Below, one piece after another: positions 1 to 5,379 of a stretch of 9,101 bases of DNA. Source of the stretch: an uncultured Sutterella sp. (lineage in GTDB: Bacteria; Pseudomonadota; Gammaproteobacteria; Burkholderiales; Burkholderiaceae_F). Both the position numbers and the translations under genes were made by a program. The DNA is taken from contig CAJMEC010000058.1 in NCBI GenBank assembly GCA_905212345.1, positions 1-9,101 on the forward strand. The letters are read 5' to 3'. Numbering within the stretch: position 1 is the stretch's first letter; every line of letters starts with the position of its first letter. Under the pieces are notes generated by a model. That model did not search any database and was not told where the DNA came from. It was given only the letters and a program-made list of their open reading frames with translations.

Positions 1-2
1 AA

Positions 3-173
3 AATGCCGACGTGGTCGGGGCAAGAAATATAAAGGTGCGCGGGCAGCGCATGTCAGCCTGTGGGGAGCTCGGCGAAGTAGGCCGAGCTCAAGTGAATCG
101 GCGGATGGAGACAGTCCATGGCGCGGGTCAGCAGCAGGAACCCATCGAAGTGATCAGTGGCGTAAGCCACTGA
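3..173 (+). CDS. tnpB: TnpB, RNA-guided transposon nuclease, C-terminal end (partial)
   Basis: Only the last 56 codons are present. The visible start reads NADVVGARNIKVRG, matching the signature that follows the zinc ribbon in TnpB (consensus like R-D-x-N-A-A-x-N-I). Its Asp, codon 9-11, is the third RuvC catalytic residue. The tail contains SACGELG and QQQEPIEV, which are typical of TnpB C-termini. TnpB is the RNA-guided DNA endonuclease that uses an omegaRNA from the element's own 3' end and cuts sites that have lost the element. Because the final catalytic Asp is kept, nothing visible suggests a nuclease-dead derivative, but the other two catalytic residues are outside the window. The stop codon lies inside the 155-172 hairpin. 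Confidence 0.9.
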   Translation, partial: NADVVGARNIKVRGQRMSACGELGEVGRAQVNRRMETVHGAGQQQEPIEVISGVSH

Positions 174-236
174 CACAGTAGGGAATCCTCGCCGTTCACG
201 GCGAGGAGGATGTCAAAGTGAAAAAATTGAAGGACT
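66..236 (+). ncRNA. Candidate omegaRNA (reRNA) scaffold plus guide
   Basis: The 3' end of tnpB and the following noncoding end form consecutive hairpins: GAGCTCGGC/GCCGAGCTC (66-74/82-90, 7-nt loop); ATGGA/TCCAT (105-109/115-119); CAGTGGC/GCCACTG (155-161/166-172) closed by a GUAA, i.e. GNRA, tetraloop; and TCCTCGCCG/CGGCGAGGA (186-194/199-207). This is where TnpB guide RNAs are encoded in related elements. By family rule the scaffold would end at the element boundary (216) and the guide would be the adjoining host sequence, AGTGAAAAAATTGAAGGACT (217-236), inside the interrupted kinase gene. The 5' end is not known and may lie upstream of 66. Hairpins are seen; the RNA itself is inferred. Confidence 0.7.
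186..207 (+). other. Right-end subterminal hairpin of the IS element
   Basis: A perfect 9-bp stem (186-194 with 199-207) with a TTCA loop, 9 nt before the inferred cleavage point at 216. In IS200/IS605 elements such an imperfect or perfect palindrome near each end is the TnpA recognition structure. It has no T-tract behind it, so it does not look like an intrinsic terminator; transcription from tnpB could continue into the downstream genes. Confidence 0.7.
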
Positions 237-384
237 GGGGTTGGGGCTGTCCATTTGCCGAGTGATTGCCGAACGGCATACCACTCGTCTTCAATTTGAA
301 GCGTTTAATCCTCACGGTTTAATGGTTAAACTTAGCTTTGATAACTGTAATAGAAAAAACAATGAAAGCTCTTGTGAATCCTGA
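217..384 (+). pseudogene. Sensor histidine kinase, C-terminal remnant cut off by the IS
   Basis: The frame beginning exactly at the IS boundary reads SEKIEGLGLGLSICRVIAERH and continues to a TGA at 382-384 (55 codons). GLGLGLSICRVIAERH is the G2 box and following helix of a HATPase_c domain, as in the FixL/TtrS type of hybrid-free sensor kinases; the preceding S-x-K corresponds to the usual T-T-K of the ATP lid. A stop at 163-165 closes this frame upstream, so no fusion to the IS can make a kinase. The N-terminal sensor, dimerisation/phosphoacceptor and most of the ATPase domain must lie on the far side of the element, outside the window. The 3' end overlaps the response regulator start by 23 bp, the usual layout of a coupled kinase-regulator pair. 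Confidence 0.85.
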
Positions 385-997
385 TCTTTATCGTCCCATT
401 GTCCGAATCATCGATGATGAGGAAACGGTTCGAAATTCTGAAGCCTTTACGTTGAGAGTCGTGGGATTGGAGACGGCTTGCTATGCGACGGCCGAAGAGT
501 TTTTGGAAAAAGATGATCTGCGATATCCCGGCTGCATTATTTTGGATGTGCGAATGCCGGGGATGAGTGGGCCTGAGCTACAGCAGGAAATTAACAAGCG
601 AGAAATAGATCTGCCGATTATTTTTCTATCGGCGCATGGCAACATTGGTTTGGCGGTTGACACCTTGAAGCGGGGAGCGAAAGACTTTTACGAAAAACCC
701 GTTGAACCGGAAAAATTGCGCGAAACCGCTGCACGATTAGTTGAGGAAAATCTTCAGGCCAGACGAAAACAGTACGAGACGCAGATGCTGCATGCGCAAT
801 ATGAGGCGCTGACAAATCGTGAACGCATGATTTTGAAACTGGTGGCTCAGAATTTATCCAATAAAGTCATAGCTGATCAGCTACAAATTCAAGAGCATAC
901 GGTCAAAATTCATCGCGGCAACGCCTGTCATAAACTCAATATTCGTACCGCCTTGGAAGTTCATCAATTTTTGACCCGGATAGGGGAATTAGACTAA
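362..997 (+). CDS. FixJ/TtrR-type LuxR-family response regulator
   Basis: A 211-aa two-domain regulator. The receiver domain occupies about residues 12-125, with the acidic pocket D18-D19-E20, phosphoacceptor D62 in ILDVRMPGMSG, S90 in FLSAHG and K112 in YEKPVE. A LuxR/GerE helix-turn-helix follows at about 149-207 (LTNRERMILKLVAQNLSNKVIADQL...). I chose ATG 362, which places the domain start where it normally is and overlaps the kinase stop by 23 bp; an upstream TTG at 338 would add eight residues. Both starts lack a strong Shine-Dalgarno, as expected if translation was coupled to the kinase. The cognate kinase is interrupted by the IS, so the protein is probably now an orphan. Tetrathionate-type (TtrR) function is possible from family resemblance only; the regulated genes are unknown. 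Confidence 0.88.
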   Translation: MKALVNPDLYRPIVRIIDDEETVRNSEAFTLRVVGLETACYATAEEFLEKDDLRYPGCIILDVRMPGMSGPELQQEINKREIDLPIIFLSAHGNIGLAVDTLKRGAKDFYEKPVEPEKLRETAARLVEENLQARRKQYETQMLHAQYEALTNRERMILKLVAQNLSNKVIADQLQIQEHTVKIHRGNACHKLNIRTALEVHQFLTRIGELD

Positions 998-1041
998 AAA
1001 TTTCTACTCTCTACCTGATTTAAGTCCATCAAGAACTTTAA

Positions 1042-1069
1042 TTGACTTTTATTGATTATGTATTACAAT
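1042..1069 (+). promoter_or_regulatory. Sigma70-type promoter of umuDC
   Basis: TTGACT at 1042-1047 and TACAAT at 1064-1069 are separated by 16 bp, giving 5/6 matches in each box. Predicted start of transcription is about 1076, leaving a leader of about 18 nt with an AAGGAA ribosome site at 1083-1088. Confidence 0.6.
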
Positions 1070-1080
1070 TTCAATAAAAG
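1046..1080. promoter_or_regulatory. Perfect 10-bp inverted repeat over the umuDC promoter (candidate operator)
   Basis: CTTTTATTGA (1046-1055) and TCAATAAAAG (1071-1080) are exact reverse complements, 15 bp apart, flanking the -10 box and reaching the predicted start. The core is TTGA-N15-TCAA. No CTGT-N8-ACAG LexA box is visible between 998 and 1093. From memory, the Acinetobacter UmuDAb repressor recognises a similar TTGA...TCAA dyad at its own promoter, so autoregulation by the downstream UmuD-like protein is a reasonable inference. Confidence 0.5.
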
Positions 1081-1093
1081 ATAAGGAACGGTT

Positions 1094-1720
1094 ATGTTAA
1101 AAAAGCAGCGTGGCGGTAAAAGAATTAATGCAGGTCGTAAACCGGAAGGGGATGTAGCCTTAAAGGCAACCATTATTGCTCGTGTGACTGCGGATCAGAA
1201 AAGGGTGTTTCAGGAAAAAGGGGGCGGAAAGTGGCTTCGACAGACTTTGACAACCTCTGACAGCATTACAAAGAATTCATCTGTCGGTATAAAGGCCGTT
1301 CATCCGCACTCAAAAATTTCAGTGCCTTTCTTTGAATATTCTGTGCAGGCAGGCTTTCCGTCGCCGGCGGAAAGTTACAAGGAAACGATTGACTTTAATG
1401 AACTGTTAGTTGATAACGATGCGGCCACCTTTGTTTTAAGAGTCTCCGGTCAATCGATGATTGATGCGGGGCTTTCGGAAGATGATTTAATTGTTGTGGA
1501 CCGTTCCCGCAGTCCTAAGAATGGAGACATCGTTGTTATGCAAATTGACAACGACTATACCGTCAAGCGATTTGTCCGTACAGCCTCGGGCTTTTACTTA
1601 AAAGCAGAGAATTCTACTGGCCAATATCCGGATATTTATCCGCAGGAAGGTCAGGAGTGGCAACTATTCGGGGTTGTCAATTTTGTGATCAAATCTGTCT
1701 CTGGAAAAGTTGCTGCCTAG
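1094..1720 (+). CDS. umuD: UmuD-like self-cleaving S24 peptidase with an N-terminal DNA-binding-like extension
   Basis: A 208-aa protein, about 70 residues longer than E. coli UmuD (139 aa). The C-terminal S24 domain has the cleavage site A86-G87 (VQAGFPSP), nucleophile S121 (SGQSMIDAGL) and general base K158 (YTVKRF). Spacings from cleavage Gly to Ser (34) and Ser to Lys (37) closely match E. coli UmuD (35 and 37). RecA-stimulated self-cleavage should release the active form for polymerase V. The extension starts RGGKRINAGRKP and continues with a strand-helix-helix pattern (about 24-52, ATIIARVTADQK...GGGKWLRQTL) resembling a ribbon-helix-helix domain. This suggests that the uncleaved protein could also bind DNA, perhaps as an SOS-relieved repressor; that part is inference. 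AAGGAA lies 5 nt before the ATG, and umuC follows 12 bp downstream. Confidence 0.9.
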   Translation: MLKKQRGGKRINAGRKPEGDVALKATIIARVTADQKRVFQEKGGGKWLRQTLTTSDSITKNSSVGIKAVHPHSKISVPFFEYSVQAGFPSPAESYKETIDFNELLVDNDAATFVLRVSGQSMIDAGLSEDDLIVVDRSRSPKNGDIVVMQIDNDYTVKRFVRTASGFYLKAENSTGQYPDIYPQEGQEWQLFGVVNFVIKSVSGKVAA

Positions 1721-1730
1721 CGAAGGCTAG
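1717..1730 (+). promoter_or_regulatory. Small hairpin holding the umuC ribosome binding site
   Basis: CTAGC (1717-1721) pairs with GCTAG (1726-1730) around a GAAG loop. It spans the umuD stop codon and the GAAGG Shine-Dalgarno (1722-1726) of umuC. Ribosomes finishing umuD would melt it, so it may couple umuC translation to umuD. A 5-bp stem could also occur by chance. Confidence 0.35.
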
Positions 1731-1732
1731 CT

Positions 1733-2992
1733 ATGTATGCTCTGATTGACGGGAATTCTTTTTATGCCTCTTGCGAGCGGGTTTTTAGGCCCGATTTGCG
1801 TCACCGTCCGGTGATTGTTTTAAGCAACAACGATGGCTGCATTGTCACGCTGACGGCAGAGGCCAAAGCGCTGGGACTAAAAAGGGGCATACCGTTTTTT
1901 CAGGTTAAAGATATTATCCGCCGCCACCGGGTCGCAGTATTTTCAAGTAACTACGAGCTCTACGGCGATATGTCTTCTCGCATGATGAATATCATCGCCG
2001 GGTTGGTACCCGCCATTGAGGTTTACTCCATCGATGAATGCTTTGCCGATCTCTCAGGGCTGGATAATTTAACGACATTAGGTCTTTGCATTCGGGAGCG
2101 TATCCGGCAATGGATAGGCATTCCGGCCTGTGTCGGCATCGCGCCCACCAAAACACTAGCCAAATACTGCAATCATTTAGCTAAGAAAATTCCGGCTCTT
2201 CACGGGGTTTTGAATTGGAACGATCTTTCTTCATCAAGACAACGAAAAGCTTTAGCTTATCAAGAGGTTGGGGAAATTTGGGGAATCGGTTCCCAATTGG
2301 CTGCCCGGTTAAAGAAACTCGGGATTGAAACGCCATTGGATTTGGCGCAAGCGTCTGAAAGTTTATTAAAGCAATGCTTTCCTATCAATGTGATTCAAAC
2401 CGCTCGTGAACTTCGGGGGATTGAATCCATTGAATTTGAACCCCTGCCTGTAACGAGAAAAAGAATTCTTCGTAGCCGAAGCTTTTCCAAGGATGTATTC
2501 GATATAGATGATCTTTTAAGCGCCATCACCATGCATGCCGAAGAGGCCGCTCAGGTTTTGCGGCAAGAGCGCCTGATGACCTCCCGTGTCGGAATTTTTC
2601 TTTATTCAAACCGCTTTAAGACGGAAAAACCTGTGTACGCTGTAATGGACGCTGTTGATTTGGCAAGGTACGTAAACGACACGCCAAGCATATTGAGTAA
2701 CGCCGTAAAACTTCTAAAAAAACATTACGTGAAGGGAGTCGCTTATAAAAAAGCCGGCGTTATTTTGGAAAATATTCGGCGTAAAGGAGAAACGACTGAA
2801 GACTTGTTTGTCGCTGGAAGGGGAAAGCGCGAGCGTTTATCTGAAACACTGGACCAAATAAACAGCAAATACGGAAACGGCACGATTTGTTTTTCGGCTG
2901 TTAAACGCGATTCGGAAGATTGGAAAATGAAGCGAGAAATGAAAAGTCCCTCTTACACCACTCGATTTTCCGACGTTCTTCGCGTTGGTTAA
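1733..2992 (+). CDS. umuC: UmuC, catalytic subunit of translesion DNA polymerase V
   Basis: A Y-family polymerase of 419 aa (E. coli UmuC 422). Metal-binding acidic residues are D6 (YALIDGNSFYASCE) and D101/E102 (YSIDECFADLSG), at the same positions as in E. coli; Y11 is the steric-gate equivalent. The NNDGC-x-V...EAKALG nucleotide-contact block lies at 32-48. A helix-hairpin-helix (thumb) region surrounds GEIWGIGSQLAARLKKLGI (180-198), and the little-finger domain runs from about 240 to 350. TEDLF at 355-359 sits where E. coli has its QLNLF beta-clamp motif. The end MKREMKSPSYTTRFSDVL is characteristic of the family. With UmuD' it performs error-prone synthesis past lesions during the SOS response. 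Start ATG has GAAGG 6 nt upstream and it forms an operon with umuD. Confidence 0.96.
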   Translation: MYALIDGNSFYASCERVFRPDLRHRPVIVLSNNDGCIVTLTAEAKALGLKRGIPFFQVKDIIRRHRVAVFSSNYELYGDMSSRMMNIIAGLVPAIEVYSIDECFADLSGLDNLTTLGLCIRERIRQWIGIPACVGIAPTKTLAKYCNHLAKKIPALHGVLNWNDLSSSRQRKALAYQEVGEIWGIGSQLAARLKKLGIETPLDLAQASESLLKQCFPINVIQTARELRGIESIEFEPLPVTRKRILRSRSFSKDVFDIDDLLSAITMHAEEAAQVLRQERLMTSRVGIFLYSNRFKTEKPVYAVMDAVDLARYVNDTPSILSNAVKLLKKHYVKGVAYKKAGVILENIRRKGETTEDLFVAGRGKRERLSETLDQINSKYGNGTICFSAVKRDSEDWKMKREMKSPSYTTRFSDVLRVG

Positions 2993-2995
2993 ATG

Positions 2996-3056
2996 CTTCT
3001 TCTAAGAAAAAATACTTGTTGATAAGCCATCTGGAAAAGTATATAACCAGAAGAAG
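2996..3056 (+). promoter_or_regulatory. Nested stem able to mask the tauE-like ribosome site in read-through transcripts
   Basis: CTTCTTCT (2996-3003), just after the umuC stop, is the exact complement of AGAAGAAG (3049-3056), which overlaps the Shine-Dalgarno (3053-3057) of the next gene. Inside it ATACTT (3012-3017) pairs with AAGTAT (3037-3042). RNA coming from umuC could fold this way, whereas RNA starting at the local promoter would lack the 5' arm. The complementarity is seen; the regulatory effect is inferred. Confidence 0.35.
3019..3047 (+). promoter_or_regulatory. Putative promoter of the TauE/SafE-family gene
   Basis: TTGATA (3019-3024) and TATAAC (3042-3047) are spaced by 17 bp. 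An overlapping alternative is TTGTTG (3016-3021) with TATATA (3040-3045), 18 bp. The start would fall near 3052-3054, giving a very short leader that begins at or next to the ribosome binding site AGAAGG. Confidence 0.45.
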
Positions 3057-3067
3057 GTACCTCTTGA

Positions 3068-3874
3068 ATGGCTTTTTTGATCATGGAATTTTTATTCTTC
3101 TTGCTGGTCGGTGTTTGTGTCGGGACATTTGGGACACTTATCGGACTTGGTGGCGGTCTGATTCTTGTGCCGCTTTTTATGTATACGATGTACGCGCCCG
3201 ATGGATCCATGATATTTAGCACGGTTCAGCAAATTATCGGTACCAGTCTTTTTGCTGTCGCTTGCAACGCTGTTTCCGGGGCTTACGCCTATATGAAACA
3301 AAAGCGCATTATGTTCCGAGCGGCGATACCGTTTGCGCTTAGTACTATTCCCGGCGCTTTTTGCGGCAGTTTCGTCTCCAAATATTTCACCGGAGCAAGT
3401 TTTTCCATTGCTTTTGGTTGCCTGCTTGTCGTTTTGGGCTGCTTCATGTACTGGAAATCCAAATCAAAAAGAGCCACCGCGCGACCCGAAGATTTTGATC
3501 CGGCGACAGCCCCGTTTAACCTTTGGCTTGGCGTAGTCCTGACATTTGGTGTTGGGTTTATCTCGACTATTTTTGGCATTGGCGGCGGCATTATCGATGT
3601 TCCAATGATGGTTTTTATTCTTGGTTTCCCGGCTCAAATCGCCACCGCGTCCTCAACCTTTATTTTGATGGTGAGCTCTCTTGTGGGGACGGTTAGCCAC
3701 GCTTCCTTGGGTCATATTATCTGGGTTCCGGCTGTTTGTATCGGTTGCGGTTGTGTGATTGGCGCCCAGATCGGAGCCCGCATTGCCAAGAAGAGTAAGC
3801 CTAGGATTATTGTGGTTATTCTCTCGGTTACGATGGTTCTTATGGGGATTAACCTTGTTGTACAAGGCCTTTGA
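3068..3874 (+). CDS. TauE/SafE-family membrane transporter (putative anion or sulfite/sulfonate exporter)
   Basis: A 268-aa, very hydrophobic inner-membrane protein, normal length for the family. It shows the internal duplication typical of TauE/SafE proteins: GLGGGLILVPLF at 26-37 and GIGGGIIDVPMM at 170-181, each following a first transmembrane helix. About eight membrane segments can be drawn, with a charged cytoplasmic linker around 130-150 (KSKSKRATARPEDFD). Members export sulfite, sulfoacetate or related anions in some bacteria, but the substrate here cannot be read from sequence. ATG 3068 has AGAAGG 10 nt upstream; a second Met (residue 6) is an alternative start with worse spacing. 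It lies 75 bp behind umuC on the same strand, but the putative promoter between them suggests separate control. Confidence 0.88.
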   Translation: MAFLIMEFLFFLLVGVCVGTFGTLIGLGGGLILVPLFMYTMYAPDGSMIFSTVQQIIGTSLFAVACNAVSGAYAYMKQKRIMFRAAIPFALSTIPGAFCGSFVSKYFTGASFSIAFGCLLVVLGCFMYWKSKSKRATARPEDFDPATAPFNLWLGVVLTFGVGFISTIFGIGGGIIDVPMMVFILGFPAQIATASSTFILMVSSLVGTVSHASLGHIIWVPAVCIGCGCVIGAQIGARIAKKSKPRIIVVILSVTMVLMGINLVVQGL

Positions 3875-4147
3875 TTGGATCATAGTGGCAGGTTTCAGAT
3901 GTGACTATGCTAAAAATGCATAACTTCGTATCTAAAAAAGTATTTGAGTTTGTTTTATACCCCCATATTATTCTTAAAAATTTGCTTTTCAATGTTAAAT
4001 CTTCAAAAAAATATAAAAAACAATTAGTTATTAAACAAATTTATTATTGAGCTATCGATTGATATCCTTGGATGGGAGAGTGAGCTTAATTACTTATAAC
4101 TCCGTAGTTTAAAAACGGAATTCTTTTCTAAATTAAAAAGGTCCAAA
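3875..4147. other. AT-rich intergenic gap, no gene recognised
   Basis: About 270 bp after the TauE/SafE-family gene, strongly AT-rich between roughly 3910 and 4060. CATAGT (3881-3886) can pair with ACTATG (3904-3909) and TCCGT (4101-4105) with ACGGA (4115-4119), but neither makes a convincing intrinsic terminator. AAAAGG at 4136-4141 is the ribosome site of the small ORF starting at 4148. I see no RNA gene or riboswitch here. Confidence 0.5.
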
Positions 4148-4416
4148 ATGGAGAAGCATGTGTGGCAGTCGGATTCTATAGGTAGTGGTTCAGTTGCAGT
4201 GAGCAAGTATACCGATGCCATCGTACAAGACGGAGTCGCTTGGGATCATATTCGTCAGTAGCGCGTGAGGCAGGAACTCAAGGTTATGTACCCGAAGGAG
4301 TAACTCTTTCTGGTGAAGAAAAAAATAGCGCCACTTTGAAAGCAATTAGAAATGAAAAAGCAAAGGTCAGATCTTTATTCAGTAAACTGTTTTGCTGCCG
4401 GAAAGATCTTTTTTGA
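4148..4416 (+). pseudogene. Frameshifted remnant of an unrecognised gene
   Basis: An ATG at 4148, with AAAAGG 6 nt before it, opens a 37-codon frame (MEKHVWQSDSIGSGSVAVSK..., ending AWDHIRQ) that stops at TAG 4259-4261. A different frame beginning at GCG 4261 continues at once with AREAGTQGYVPEGVTLSGEE and a lysine-rich helix-like segment (KNSATLKAIRNEKAKVRSLF) to TGA 4414-4416. Joining the two at about 4259 needs a gain of one base or loss of two, and gives a smooth, soluble 88-residue protein. I do not recognise its family. The last 38 bp overlap the 3' end of the convergent LysR gene. Two separate small ORFs or chance reading are alternatives. Confidence 0.4.
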
Positions 4417-5272
4417 CGTAATCAAGAAAAGTTCTGACAGTTAACGGTAAATAGCGGTGATCAACCAATGCCATTATTTCAGTAGAGGGTAAGTGCCATT
4501 CGGTCAACAAAGGGATAAGGCGCTTAATGTTGTCGGCATGGGATAAAGCGATATCGGGTAAAAGTCCAATTCCTAGCCCCTGAAGTACGGCATCCATAAT
4601 GAGAGAAGCATTGTTGCAGGCGAAAGCGCTTCTAATGGGAATTTCTTTAATGACATTATTTCGGGTTAGTAACCAAGTTTGGGATAAGTGAAGGTTAGAA
4701 AGGAGGTGATGTTTTTGAAGATCTTCCGGACTATGGGGCATTTCGTGGGTTTGGAAGTAATCTTCAGAGGCACAAAGAATACTTTCACATTGTCCTACGT
4801 GATGCACAATGTAATTGGGGTTAATTTGACCTCCGGTTTGGAAAGCAATATCTAGCCGTTGTTCGGAAAGTTTTATTTCGCCATCAACAATAATGAGTTC
4901 AATTTGGATTTCTTTGTACTTGGTGAGAAAGCGCGCAATGGTATTTAGCAAATAAAAGCGAGCAAAGGAGCCGCTGCAGCCAATGCGGATTTTTCCTTGA
5001 GGGGTATTGTTTATAAGCGGGGAATCAGAAAATAAACTATTGGTAAGTTCTTCTATTTTTTGACTTTTTTCAAAAAAGAGCACGCCGGCGCTGGTTAAAC
5101 TCACCGAGCGCGTTGTGCGGTGTAATAACTGGACGCCAAGCTCTTTTTCAAGCTGCGCAATTATTCGGGAAGCCACTGGATGGGAAAGTCGGAGACAATC
5201 GGCCGCTCTCGCAAAACTTTTCAGTTCCGCGATCCTGTTAAAAAGTTCGATAGCTTTAATCTTATCCAGCAT
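4379..5272 (-). CDS. LysR-type transcriptional regulator
   Basis: A 297-aa protein of standard LysR length. The winged helix-turn-helix occupies residues about 5-64 (AIELFNRIAELKSFARAADC...HPVASRIIAQLEKELGVQLLHRTTRSVSLTSAG), followed by a linker helix and an effector-binding domain from about 90 to 290 (GKIRIGCSGSFARFYLL..., GLGIGLLPDIAL). The N-terminus resembles the AaeR/DmlR-like group (family resemblance only). It is divergent from the metallo-hydrolase gene across a 107-bp shared region holding several dyads, the classical layout for a LysR regulator and its target. No clear Shine-Dalgarno precedes the ATG at 5272. The effector is unknown. The target's decay may leave the regulator without that role. 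Confidence 0.92.
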   Translation of the reverse strand: MLDKIKAIELFNRIAELKSFARAADCLRLSHPVASRIIAQLEKELGVQLLHRTTRSVSLTSAGVLFFEKSQKIEELTNSLFSDSPLINNTPQGKIRIGCSGSFARFYLLNTIARFLTKYKEIQIELIIVDGEIKLSEQRLDIAFQTGGQINPNYIVHHVGQCESILCASEDYFQTHEMPHSPEDLQKHHLLSNLHLSQTWLLTRNNVIKEIPIRSAFACNNASLIMDAVLQGLGIGLLPDIALSHADNIKRLIPLLTEWHLPSTEIMALVDHRYLPLTVRTFLDYVKKDLSGSKTVY

Positions 5273-5280
5273 TTTAATTA

Positions 5281-5347
5281 ATTATTTCTAAAAATGCAAC
5301 AATTTATTCAAATTTAATCATTTATTCATTGATTATATAGAAATAAT
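5281..5347. promoter_or_regulatory. Divergent regulatory region with LysR-type dyads
   Basis: Three nested features occupy the gap between lysR and the hydrolase remnant. ATTATTTCTA (5281-5290) and TAGAAATAAT (5338-5347) form a perfect 10-bp inverted repeat with 47 bp between the arms. TAATCA (5315-5320) and TGATTA (5330-5335) form a dyad with a 9-bp gap, of a size and T/A layout suited to a LysR site. TTTATTCA occurs twice (5303-5310, 5321-5328) with an 18-bp period. The region is AT-rich, which raises the chance of accidental symmetry. Confidence 0.45.
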
Positions 5348-5362
5348 ATACAAAAAAGTCAA
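5332..5362 (-). promoter_or_regulatory. Possible promoter of the LysR gene
   Basis: Read on the minus strand, TTGACT (complement of 5357-5362) is followed after 19 bp by a perfect TATAAT (complement of 5332-5337). The spacer is longer than ideal. The predicted leader is about 50 nt. The -10 box overlaps the TGATTA arm of the dyad at 5315-5335, so autorepression would be possible. Confidence 0.35.
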
Positions 5363-5379
5363 TTAAATAGAGGGGTCAA

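Larger units (their letters stand above)
1..216 (+). mobile_element. Right end of an IS200/IS605-type insertion sequence (truncated by window edge)
   Basis: The end of a TnpB gene is followed by about 40 noncoding bases that form a strong hairpin (186-207) and finish in TCAA at 213-216. The next codon onward reads as histidine kinase, which fixes the junction at about 216/217. Subterminal hairpins instead of terminal inverted repeats, and no target duplication, are typical of this single-strand transposing family, and TCAA is the right cleavage tetranucleotide I recall for IS608. By my count GC is about 59% here, visibly higher than the host genes that follow. The left end and any tnpA lie outside the window, so IS605-type (tnpA plus tnpB) and tnpB-only types cannot be told apart. 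Confidence 0.85.

Noticed and set aside
1..216. Group II intron 3' end interrupting the kinase
   Set aside because: No domain V-like hairpin is present, and 3-173 translates clearly as a TnpB C-terminus.
338..361. TTG 338 as the start of the response regulator
   Set aside because: It adds eight residues not expected in the receiver family, with no ribosome site; ATG 362 fits the domain boundary better.
998..1093. Canonical LexA (SOS) box upstream of umuD
   Set aside because: I looked for CTGT-N8-ACAG and close variants on both strands and found none; only the TTGA-N15-TCAA dyad is present.
3881..3909. CATAGT/ACTATG stem as a terminator of the TauE/SafE-family gene
   Set aside because: Weak 6-bp AT-rich stem with a 17-nt loop and no run of T behind it.
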